Source of the DNA: Okapia johnstoni
Lineage: Eukaryota > Chordata > Mammalia > Artiodactyla > Giraffidae
DNA: 64,000 nt
Reading direction: 5' to 3'
Assembly (NCBI GenBank): GCA_024291935.2
Contig: CM044326.1
Coordinates: 32,425,948-32,489,947 of the forward strand
A model generated the notes under the pieces. It did no database searches. It was not told where the DNA came from and saw only the letters and a list, made by a program, of their open reading frames with translations. Positions 54,936 to 64,000 of the stretch are shown one piece after another. A program made the translations under genes and the position numbers. The first letter of the stretch is position 1. Each line of letters opens with the position of its first letter.

Positions 54936-55499
54936 CAGAGCTGTCAGCTTCTTCCCCAAGGTGGTTGCCCCATTGATACTGCCCGCAGCAGGTCTGAGCG
55001 TCCCAGCCCCTTCACCGCCTCTCAGACGCTGGTGTGGCCAGTCTTTTTAGTGTTACTGCTCTGGGAGGTGTGGAGGGCACCGATCCCTGTGGTTTTAACC
55101 TCATTTCCGTGACAGCTGACAAGGTTGAGCATCCTGTCCTGTGCTACGCGCCGTTGATTATTCCTGGTTGTTGGTGGTGTCGTTTCCTTAAGTGTACTAA
55201 ACTTCATCAGCGAAGCCACCTGGGCCTTTCAGGTAGGACGGCTTCTAGGTACAAGCTGTGTTTCTTTAATAGACACAAGGCTATCTGGCTATCCGTTTCA
55301 TCCTGCGTTGGCAAGTTTTGTCTTTCAAGGAATTTGTCCATTGCCTTTATCTTTTTGATGGCTTATTAGCTCTGGTTCCTTGATGTGTGGTTTATTGATT
55401 GTTTTAAGGTTTATCAGAAGCATATTTAATTTATCACAGTCCACTTCAAGTGATGCTATAGCACTTCATGTAAGTTTTACACATTTCCTTTAAGTCACT

Positions 55500-55733
55500 G
55501 ATTTTTTTTAAAGTTTTTTTTTATGTGGACCATTGAATCGGCTACGTTCAATAAATTTTTTTGGTTTTATTGGTTTTATTTTTGGTTTTATTGGTTACAT
55601 GAAACGTTGCTTCTGTGTATGTTTTGGGTTTGGCTGTGCGGCATGCGGGCTCTTAGCTCTGGGCCGGGATCAAACCCACACCCTCTACGGTGGAAGGTAA
55701 AGTCGTAACCACTGGGCCGCCAAGGGAGCCCCC
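55500..55733 (-). mobile_element. CHR-type SINE
   Basis: 'tttttttttatgtggaccat', 'gaaacgttgcttctgtgtat', 'gcatgcgggctcttagctct', 'ccactgggccgccaagggag'. A (TTTTATTGG)n expansion lies at 55560-55600. Same SINE type as 41360-41778. Confidence 0.85.
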
Positions 55734-56789
55734 AAGTAGTGGGATTTATTGATATGAAGTTGTTCCGAACATTCCTTGTCCTTTTTATATCGGTGGAATC
55801 GGTTCTGATGTCACCTCTTTCAGTCCCGATGTCGGTAATCTGTTTTCCCCTTTTTTTCTTGACCCAGCGAGCCAAAGCTTTACTGCTGTTATTGATCATC
55901 TCGAAGAACCAGCTTTGGTTTCATTGATTCTCTCTTCCTGTTTCATTGATTTTTCACTCCGATCTTTATTACGGTTTTTCTTCTTCTCACTTTGGGGTTC
56001 ATTTGTTCCCCTTTTTCTGGGTTCTGAAGGTGGACCCTGAAGTCATTGCTTTGAAATCCTTTTTCCTTTCTAATGTAGGCATTCAATGCTATGAATGATG
56101 TCCCCCTAGGGAGTGACTTAGCCAAATCCACACATTTTCTGTGGGATTTGCAGTTTTCATTTTGATTCAGTTCAAAATACTTTTCAGCTTCCCTTCTGGT
56201 TTCTTCTTTGACCCATGGGTTATTAAGAAATGTGTCAGTTTCCAAATCTGGGGGATTTTCCAGAAATCTTCCATTTCTCATTGAATTCCGCTGTAGTCAG
56301 ATAACGTACTTTTTATGACTTGGATCCTGTCATATTCTGGGAGTTTGTGTTGTGGCCTGGAATACAGTCCATCTTAATAAATGCTCCATATGTGCGTGAA
56401 ACGAATGGCCACTCTCTTGTTGGGGGTGAGTTTCGTGAAAGTCAGTTGAGTCTGACTTCTAAGTCTTTGATAGCCTTACTGATTGCCGACTTGTTGTGAC
56501 GATTATTTAAAAAGAGATATTACAATTCTGGCTTTAATTGTGAACTTTTTCTAATTCTGCTCCTGGTTCTATTAGTTTCTGCTCTGTGTATTTTGAAGCT
56601 CTGTTATTTGTTGTACAAACATCCAGGATTATTATGTCCTCTCCATGAACTGATGCCTTCCTCATCACGAAACACTTTGCTTTATCCCCGGCAATATTCT
56701 GTGCTCTGAAAGCGGTTTTGTGTGGTATTGATATAGCCACTACGGAGGTCTTTTGATTAGGGTTAGCACAGGATATTTTTCCCAATTCT

Positions 56790-57069
56790 TTTTGTTTTAA
56801 CTATTATTTTACTTTAACTTCTGGCTGCGCTGGGTCTTCGTTGCTTTGTGCAGGCTTTCTCTAGTTACGGGAAGCGGGGGCTACTTCTCATTGCAGCACG
56901 TGGGCTCAGTCACGGCAGCACCCATGGGCCCTGGAGTGCAGGCTCAGTAGTTGTGGCGCATGGGCTTAGTTGCTCCAAGGCATGTGGGATCTTTCTAGAC
57001 CAGGGATCAAGACCATGCCCCCTGCTTTGGGGAGCAGGTTCTTATCCTCTGCACCACCAGGGTAGTCCC
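56790..57069 (-). mobile_element. CHR-type SINE, near full length
   Basis: 'ctggctgcgctgggtcttcg', 'gggaagcgggggctacttct', 'gctcagtagttgtggcgcat', 'catgtgggatctttctagac', 'caccaccagggtagtccct'. Confidence 0.92.
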
Positions 57070-57334
57070 TGCCAATTCTTTTACTTCTAGCTTACTTGTA
57101 TCTTTATATTTAAAGTGTGTTCCTTATAGACAGCGCAGAGTTGAATCTTGCTTTTCTACCCACCCTGTCCACCTGTCTCTGATTTGGGCATTTAGACTGT
57201 TTACGTTTAATGTGCTATTCGTACCTTGAAGTCCATTATCTCGTGTTTATTTTCTATTTGTTCCATCTGTTTTTCTCCTTTTCGTGTTTTTCTGCCTTCA
57301 TTGGGATTAATTCAATGTGTTCTTATGATTTCAT

Positions 57335-57468
57335 TTTATCTTTTTGTTGGCTTATTAACTACGGTTCCTTGATGTGTAGTTTATTGATTGCTTTAACGTG
57401 TATAGGAAGCATATTAACTTATCACAGTCCACTTCAAGCGATGTTACAGAACGTCATGTACAATATAA
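57335..57468 (-). repeat. L1 segment repeated at 55344-55475
   Basis: Shares 'ggttccttgatgtgt', 'tttattgattg' and 'ttatcacagtccacttcaag' with the upstream copy, in the same orientation and order. The upstream copy is out of place with respect to normal L1 order; this one is in place. Confidence 0.85.
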
Positions 57469-57555
57469 TAACTTTAAAATAGAATATTTTCACTTATTCC
57501 CTTCAAAACGTTACGTTACTGTTTTTATAGATTTTACTTAATTGTATGTCATAAA

Positions 57556-57760
57556 TGGGCTTCCCAGGTGGCGTTAGTGGTAAAGAACCTACCTGCCAAT
57601 GCAAGAGACACAAGAGGTGCAGGCCAGATCCCTGAGTCGGGAAGATCCCCTGGAGGAGGGCATGGCACCCCACTCCAGTGTTCTTGCTGGAGAATCCCAT
57701 GGACAGAGGAGCCTGACAGGCTACAGTCCACGGGGTCGCAAAGAGTCGGACACGACTGAC
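57556..57760 (+). mobile_element. Bov-tA2 SINE
   Basis: 'gggcttcccaggtggcgtta', 'gtcgggaagatcccctggag', 'cttgctggagaatcccatgg', 'gtcgcaaagagtcggacacg'. One of the least diverged SINEs in the window, so probably young. Confidence 0.96.
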
Positions 57761-59307
57761 ATGTCCGTCGGACATGAGGGTCTTCTGGTGAGTTCTTTCA
57801 GCCTCTGTATGTTTGTAGATGTCTGGTTTTGCTTTGTCTTGGAAAGACGTTTTACCAGGTATAGAATTCTACGTTGATCGGCTCTTTTCCTTTGAGGACT
57901 TTGATGTCGTAGCTCCACCGTCTGTTCTGCATTTTCCGCAGGAAGTCTGCTGTCATCCTGACTTTGCTTCCACAGTATGAATCTTCTCCTTTGCTTTCTG
58001 GCTGCTTTTAGATTTTGTCTTTATCACTGGCTTTGAGCAATTTGATTAAGATGCACTTTGGTGTCTTTCTTTTATATTTCTCATGCTGGGACTTCCTTGA
58101 GCTTCTTGGATATATCATCATCCGTGATAAACGTTTGGCCACTATTCCTTCCAGCATTTTTCTGTCCCACCCCTCTCCCTCCTTCAGATACTCTAATTAA
58201 GCATATTAAGCAACTTGTAGCTTTCTCAATACTCACTGACACTCTGTTTATTTTTAAATTAGTGTTTCTCTGTGTTTCAATTCAGATGGTTTCTATGGCT
58301 GTATCTTCAAGTTTGCTAATCATTTCTCCTGCAATATCTAACCCATCATCAATTATAAACACTGAGCTTTTCATTTCAGGCATTGGAGTTTTTAGCTCTA
58401 GAAGTTTAATCTGGGTTGTTTTTTCACATCTTCCATGTCTCTGCTTAACTCTTTGAACATATGGAATCAGGTGTAGTAACTGTTTTAGTGCTTCTGTCTG
58501 TTCATCCTAACATCTGTGTCAGTACTGGTTTAGTTTTGATGATTTATCTCCTCATTACGCATCGCATTTTCCAACTTCTGTGCATGTTTGCGTTTTTATG
58601 GGATTCCAGACATTGTGAATTTTACCTTGTCAGATGCTGGGTTCCTGAGCTCTTTCTGGGATGTGGAAAGAGTTTGATCCTTTGGGGCATTGCTTTAAAG
58701 GCTTTCTAGGCAGAAGCGGAGCAGAGCTCTAAGTCTGGCTACCCGCCGCTAACGCAAGGCCCAGGAGTCCTGAACTTTTCCAGATGACCGTGGAACAGAC
58801 ACCACCCCTGAACACCAGGCCTGTTACCCCTAATCCTTTCCTACCTCAAGCATTTTGCTGACTCACACGTGCCGATAATTCCTCAACAGAACCGGGTGAA
58901 CCCTGAGAGGGACCCTCTGCGAGCCCAGGGCTCTTGTGTGCCACTCTTTCCTCCCCAGTTTGCCAGTCCCACATTCTCACCTCCTTGGTCCCCCTCTTCA
59001 GCTCCACCTCCTGACTCAGGGAGCCCCCTGCACCCCTCCTTCCAGCTCCGAGGCAGTAGGAGGTGCTGGGGTGGTCATAGGGTTTCCAGCCCTTAACCCT
59101 ACTCCACTGCCTGATGTCCCTCATCTTGAGAATGGACTTTTTACTATATTTCTGTCTACTTCTTGCTTATGTCAGCTGGGAAGGTGAATCTGGTCCATGG
59201 CACTCCATCTGGGCTAGAAGAAGCCCTGCTTTATTTTATTGCTTTGAATTGCATTAGGAGTGACTAGTACTCACAAAATTGGGTGGCACAACTCAAAACT
59301 GTGGACT

Positions 59308-59454
59308 GGGACTTCCCTGGTGGTCCAGGGGTTAAGGCGCCTGCCCCTAATGCAGGAGGCATGGGTTCAATCTCTGGTCAAGGAACTAAGATCCCAGATG
59401 CTGTGTGGCTTGGCCAAAAGATTTTTAAAAATAAAATAAGTTTAAAAAAAAAAG
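59308..59454 (+). mobile_element. CHR-type SINE with poly(A) tail and duplication
   Basis: 'gggacttccctggtggtcca', 'gcatgggttcaatctctggt', 'aactaagatcccagatgctg', then A-rich tail. Flanked by AACTGTGGACT (59297-59307) and AACTGTGGGCT (59455-59465), one mismatch. Confidence 0.94.
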
Positions 59455-59465
59455 AACTGTGGGCT

Positions 59466-59924
59466 GCGTCAGGAGAGGAACCCAGTTGCCTGGTTCCCGG
59501 TGGGCACCACGGGCCCTGCACATGGTGTCCAGGAGTGTTTGCTGAGTGAACAGTTGGCAAGACAAATGTGACATAAGCCCCCTGCCTGGCAGGAGAATAA
59601 GCAAGCACCAGGAAGACTGTCCGCAAAGGCCCCCCTCAGCACTCACACCCAGGGATCCTCACTCTCTTCCATCAGGGGAATCCCCCGCCCATACTGCACC
59701 CTCAGCACCTGCGATCAGGGAGGCTCTGCCATCACTCGGCACCCCATCTCCTGGCACTGACCCCTGAGAGGATTCCTGTCCTCATCCTCCTGGTCTCCAG
59801 AGCCCCACCCCAGAGTCCTCCAGCGTCCCTCAGCATGACGGGATCCGGGCTCCCGCAGTTCAAATTCAGACCATCGAGACCCAGCCTGGCAGCATTCTTG
59901 ACGTCTGTGACTTAGGGAGACAGG
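59466..59924. other. GC-rich unique sequence
   Basis: Possible MIR tail words near 59530 ('gtgtttgctgagtgaac'). No gene. Confidence 0.4.
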
Positions 59925-60795
59925 CTTCAAAAAGATTGCAGGTCCCAATGCAAAAATGGGCAAAGGGTTTGAATAGACATTTCTCCAGTGGTGGTCTACA
60001 AACGGCCAACAAGCACAGGAGAAGATGCCCAGCATCATTAGCCATCAGGGAAACGCGAGTCAAAACCACAACGAGACGTCACCCCACACCCACTAGGATG
60101 GCCAGTATCAGAGAAAGAGAAAGCAACAAGGGCTGGCAAGGCTGTGGAGGACCGGCAGCCTGTGCACTGCGGGTGGGGCTGTGAACCTGTGCAGCTGCCG
60201 TGGAGGACAGAGTGGCACGTCCTCAAAATGGTAAGCATAGAATTATCAGCATCTCCACTCCTGGGTAACGACTCAAAAGAGAGCACAGACTTGCACCCAT
60301 GTTTACACACCCACGTTCACAGCAGCGTTACTCACAATAGCCAGCCGTGGAAGCAACCCAAGTGTCTGCGGCTGGGTAAATCGATAAACAAAGTGTGGTC
60401 CATCCGTACGATGGGACAGGATCGAGCCACAATAAGGAATGAAGTTCTGACACCTGCTCCAACGTAGACAAACCTGGAGGACGCCATGCCAAGTCAAACA
60501 GGCCTGTCACAGAAGGGAGGAAACTACACAATTACACAATTACACGGGTACGAAGTACCTAGAGTAGTAGGTTTCATGGAGACAGAAAGTAGAGGGGTGA
60601 GTGCGGGTGGCTGGGGGAGGGGATGAGGGGTTAGCGCTTAAGGGGCGGGGTTGCTGGAGATGACGAAGAGCTTTGGGTGCAGACGGCGGTGACAGGTACA
60701 CAGCGTTGTGGGTGTCCTCAGGCGGCCACTGAGCACTCGTGCCCTTGAGAAGAGAGCTGTGATGTGTATATTTCACCACGCTATTTTAAAGGCAG
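59925..60795 (+). mobile_element. Old L1 LINE 3' region
   Basis: 'gggcaaagggtttgaataga', 'catttctccagtggtggtct', 'gatgcccagcatcattagcc', 'gttactcacaatagccagcc', 'gtgtctgcggctgggtaaat', 'ggtttcatggagacagaaag', and a terminus 'gtatatttcaccacgctatt'. Ordered ORF2-end and 3' UTR blocks. Unusually GC-rich substitutions for an L1. Confidence 0.88.
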
Positions 60796-62639
60796 GGGCT
60801 GCCTACAGCCCAGGCGATCTCTGGCCGTACGGAGTCTCGGGCACAGCCAGGCTGGGCCTCTGGGGACCGAGCTGTCAGAGAGGGTGAAGCTGATGCTCTC
60901 AGCCTCTGACACGTTGACGTGAAGGAAGCGGGGTTTCTCCCACCTTCGTGTGAATCCCACTCAGCTCTGGCTGAGGGTGTGCGTCTTCCCAGAAGCATAA
61001 ATTTAGCAGATTGAGCAGGGAACAGCAGCTGCCTGAGGCTAAGAGCGCGCTGAGCACCCACATCTTAGAGATGGGGTGGGCACTGAGGCGGTGCAGGTGG
61101 GGACCAGGAGCGGCCCAGCCCGGTGCCTCTCCTCCATGGCTGGTTCGGGCAGCTTTCGTGGCTTTTTATAGGAAGGTAAGCCAGGCCTGCAGTTCCCCCT
61201 ACCCAGCCTGGCTGTCATCACGCCCCCCCCACCCTCCTCTCTCCCATCCTCTGAGGCTGCCTCAGCTTCCCACCTACACCAGTGAGAAGGGCTTTCGTGC
61301 CTGGAGATCCCTCAGCTCCGACCCTCTGGACCCTCTCCCACGCCTCCCAGACCAATCTCCGCTCTTCCCTGAGTCAGGCTGAAGTTGCCGAGACCTGGGC
61401 TGGCTCTGCCCGCTGCCGACAACTCCACAAAGGCATCAACTCTCGTGACACTCACACAGAAACGGGCACAGACACGCCTTCAGAAACACACATGGACACA
61501 CACACATCCACTAGCACACCAGGGCATCCAAGTGCATCCTGCAGAAAGAGACGGCAACCATTGGCCCTCCTTCCGCTGCCTCTTTTGGGGGCTGCTCAGA
61601 GTCTCATGGGGCCCCAGCCTTATAAGCCGGCAGTGTGATGAGCAGACACACAGCAGGGGCTGCCGTCCACTCCCTAAAGCCGATGAGCACGGTCCTCTCG
61701 GTCCCGGGGAATTGCCAGGATTAAGTCTGAAATTGGATGCGTGGAGCTGGCATCTGGATCCCCTGCCCAGGCTCGGTGACCCTAATGGCTCTGCGGACCT
61801 CCCCCAGGGAGCCCCCGCCCTCACAGTGTGTCGGGTGGACTTGAGGGGATCTGGCCGTGCTCCTGCACGCTGGCCACTCCACAGACGGGCCACAGCTGAT
61901 TCCTGCAGGGCCCCTGAACCACATGGAGTCAGATGGGCAGGGCAGGGTGTTAATGAGGACTTAAACACACCGTTGCTCAGGCTCACACACTCACAGCTCT
62001 GCTGGGAGCTAAGGTGCTGGACACCCTTCCGTCTCCAGGCAGCCCTGTAAGCTTGCCCACTGCCCCCTCCCCTTCGCCCCATCCTGGACCCCAACCACAA
62101 CCCCTCCTGTGTTTACTTATGTATCCATCTCCATTGCACTGTGTTTACACACATTCACTCATGGTTGACATTTATAAACAGATTTCAGATCAAAGCCCAG
62201 ATTTCTGGCTTTCTGAAAATATTGGAAGCTCCAGCTGCAGGGGCCGTCCTGGAGGCGTCAGCCTGTACCCAGCGATGCCTGGCTCGCCCTCTGAGAGGCC
62301 TCAGCCCCGCCCACACCGTCCAGCCCCAGGGCCCTGCAGGCTGTGAGTCTGCAGCCCCAGGGTGAGGCCCCAGTGGAAGCCGATGGGGCAGCCTGCTCTG
62401 CCACCCTTGATCAGAGCGAGGCCGGACCCCAGGGCATCCGCTGCAGCCAGGCCCGAGGAGAAATGGGGAGGCACACCAGGTTCACCGGCAGCGGAGGGCC
62501 TGGCCTGAGGGGGGACGGGGGAGGCCGGATGCACAGAAGCAGCGGGCTTCAGGGGCCCAGCGTGGGAGAGAAAGGACACTGCCCACAGGCGCTCTACGCG
62601 GGACCTACTCCAGACAGTCAGGCTTCCTCCTCCCAGTAA
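60796..62639. other. GC-rich unique sequence, weak AT-rich patch
   Basis: No gene. A patch at 62155-62235 ('gttgacatttataaacagat', 'gctttctgaaaatattggaa') may be a small conserved element. CA-rich 'cacatggacacacacacatc' at 61488. Open frames to 221 codons are compositional. Confidence 0.45.
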
Positions 62640-62745
62640 CCTAACTGTGCCCAGTTTATGAGTGGAAAAACTGAGGCTCGGGGAAGTGCCCCATTTTACC
62701 AAGTTCTCTCGGTTAGCAGGTGGTAGAGAGACCCCTGAACACCTC
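62640..62745 (-). mobile_element. MIR SINE fragment
   Basis: 'ctgtgcccagtttatgagtg', 'gaaaaactgaggctcgggga', 'ggttagcaggtggtagaga': antisense MIR middle part. Confidence 0.6.
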
Positions 62746-62789
62746 CCTTTGACAGCTGATGTTTGACATTCCCACCCCCGGCCCCTCTG

Positions 62790-62992
62790 GAGGGGGGCTC
62801 AGTGGTAAAGAATCCGCTTGCCAATGCAGGAGACGCGGGTTTGATCCCTGAGTCAGGAAGATCCCCTGGAGGAGGAAATGGCAACCCACTCCAGTATTCT
62901 TGCCTGGAGAATCCTGTGGACAGAGGAGCCTGGCGGGCTACAGTCCAGGGGGGCACAAAGAACCAGACCTGACAGGCGAATGAGCACACACC
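62790..62992 (+). mobile_element. Bov-tA2 SINE
   Basis: 'ggctcagtggtaaagaatcc', 'gtttgatccctgagtcagga', 'gtattcttgcctggagaatc', 'ggcgggctacagtccagggg'. The first ~12 bases of the head are replaced by a G-rich run. Confidence 0.95.
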
Positions 62993-63765
62993 AGCCCTTC
63001 TGAGCATGTCTGCCGGGGTCCCCCCAGGCTCACCCAGAGGTGCCCGTTCTGCCAGCCTCCCCTCTCTGCTGTGACACCTGTGGGAGGGATCGGTGGTCTC
63101 CAACAGCCCCTGCTCAGAGCTCTGGGCTCAGCCCGGGGCAGAAGCAGCAGCTCTCGCGGGGGCCAGGGGTCTGTGCTGCCCACAGACCCTGAGGTCTGAC
63201 CGAGCCTCGTGGGCCACTTGGGCCCAGGACTGGCTCTAAAAGGCATTTGTGGTCCCAGGCGGGTCCTGAGAACAGACCCCAAGATCCCTGGGCGCTCGTG
63301 CCCACACCACTCTCGACCTCAGTGACCAGGGCTCCAGGAGGACGCCGGGGAGGCCCCTCCTGCAGCCCACCCGCCTGCTGGCCACCCGCGGAGCCGCCAA
63401 GCAGGGCCACACTTGCCAGTGGGGTTTCATCATGGCCCCGGCGGAATCTCGGCTCCCCGACATGAGCCACCAGGCCAGCCCCAGCAGCTAAGGGGCCAGT
63501 CAGGGTTGGACAAGGGGCTGCCTGCCTCGGCAAGACTGGCTGGAGAGAGCCTCTGCCCGCCACTCAGCTCTTGTGCCAGGAGTCAGCAGGCCTGAGCCTG
63601 CAGGGCCAGGGGGCAGCTGTTCTGGGCGGTGAGATGAGGTGTGAGGAGGGGGCTTCTCAGCTACAGACCCCCCTCCCACATCAGAGGTGGGGAGCATAGT
63701 CACAGAGGCTGTAGTGAACTCAGGGAAGGCAGGAAGGGGAGGAGAAGGACTGAAGGAGAGAAGGG
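62993..63765. other. GC-rich unique sequence, no gene
   Basis: Low-complexity open frames only (to 149 codons). A purine-rich stretch at 63720-63775 precedes the GGAT tract. Confidence 0.45.
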
Positions 63766-63834
63766 AGAGGTGGGTGGGTGAGTGGATGGATGATGAATGA
63801 TGACTCGTGGATGGACGGTGGACGGATGGATGAG
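63766..63834. repeat. Degenerate (GGAT)n / (GGAC)n tract
   Basis: 'gggtgggtgagtggatggat', 'gatgaatgatgactcgtgg', 'atggacggtggacggatgg': tetranucleotide tract with interruptions. Confidence 0.8.
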
Positions 63835-63873
63835 CCGCCTGGCCAAGTGACAGCAAAGGCCGTCAGGCCCCTC

Positions 63874-64000
63874 AGGACACCCGGTCTAACCCACACACAG
63901 AGCAGGGTCCCCTCTGCCCACCGACGGCAGGACACCCAGTATAACCTTCACCCAGAGCAGGGTCCCCTCTGCCCACCGACGGCACGACACCCAGTCTAAC
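63874..64000. repeat. 55-bp minisatellite, cut by window edge
   Basis: Two full units (starting 63874 and 63929) and the first 17 bases of a third (63984). The units share 'gagcagggtcccctctgccc' and 'accgacggc' exactly. Period is exactly 55 bp and the array continues past the window. Confidence 0.95.

Larger units (their letters stand above)
54940..59225 (-). mobile_element. Long antisense L1 LINE, rearranged
   Basis: Antisense L1 from the 3' part of ORF2 ('taacctcatttccgtgacag', 'catcagcgaagccacctggg') through endonuclease-side sequence ('cttctttgacccatgggtta', 'gtcagttgagtctgacttc', 'tgtgctctgaaagcggtttt') to the 5' portion ('gagcaatttgattaagatgc', 'cagacattgtgaattttacc', 'ctgactcagggagccccct'). 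SINEs at 55500-55733, 56790-57069 and 57556-57760 interrupt it. A segment at 55344-55475 recurs at 57335-57468. No intact ORF. Confidence 0.88.

Noticed and set aside
55943..56281. 112-codon minus-strand frame rich in Lys/Glu/Asn
   Set aside because: It is L1-encoded sequence in an antisense L1, truncated and surrounded by stops.

Overview
The window is nuclear DNA of a ruminant, most likely a bovid such as cattle, sheep or goat. The diagnosis rests on lineage-specific repeats: several BovB (RTE-clade) LINE copies, at least eleven Bov-tA-type SINEs (tRNA-derived head, BovB-derived tail) and several cetartiodactyl CHR-type SINEs. All sit on an older mammalian background of L1, MIR and one Tigger DNA transposon. 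I find no protein-coding gene, rRNA, tRNA, CRISPR array or bacterial-type operon. The many open frames are chance frames in GC-rich DNA or relics of LINE reverse-transcriptase ORFs.

The layout alternates between two kinds of sequence. Three retroelement-dense, AT-richer blocks lie at about 11.4-14.7 kb, 37.3-46.9 kb and 53.6-60.8 kb, with smaller ones at 0.9-1.6, 18.2-19.7 and 25.5-27 kb. Between them lie repeat-poor, very GC-rich stretches, about 1.8-11.4, 14.7-18.2, 19.8-37.3, 47-53.6 and 60.8-64 kb. These contain some twenty short AT-rich islands of 70-450 bp with homeodomain-type TAATTA cores, one octamer and CRE sites. Such islands in GC-rich, insertion-poor DNA are typical of the regulatory landscape, or a giant intron, of a developmental gene. 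I cannot name the locus from sequence alone, and conservation is inferred, not measured.

The repeat blocks record a readable insertion history. An antisense L1 at 11.4-14.55 kb carries five SINEs plus an abutting fragment. A BovB is nested in an opposite-strand BovB at 18.2-19.3 kb with a 7-bp target-site duplication. A BovB at 37.3-38.0 kb has a short 5' inversion, consistent with twin priming. A sense L1 at 40.2-43.9 kb carries three CHR-type SINEs, one of which holds a Bov-tA. A long antisense L1 at 54.9-59.2 kb contains an out-of-order repeated segment. Short tandem arrays include a G-rich 9-mer, a GAAGGCGGC array inside an L1, a 33-bp duplication beside a MIR, and a 55-bp minisatellite that runs off the right edge.

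I see no convincing new biological system. The points most worth testing are the cluster of candidate regulatory islands, the CpG-rich block with a CRE and a splice-donor-like site near 21.05 kb, and three perfect TGACGTCA sites within 3.3 kb (20.5-23.8 kb).
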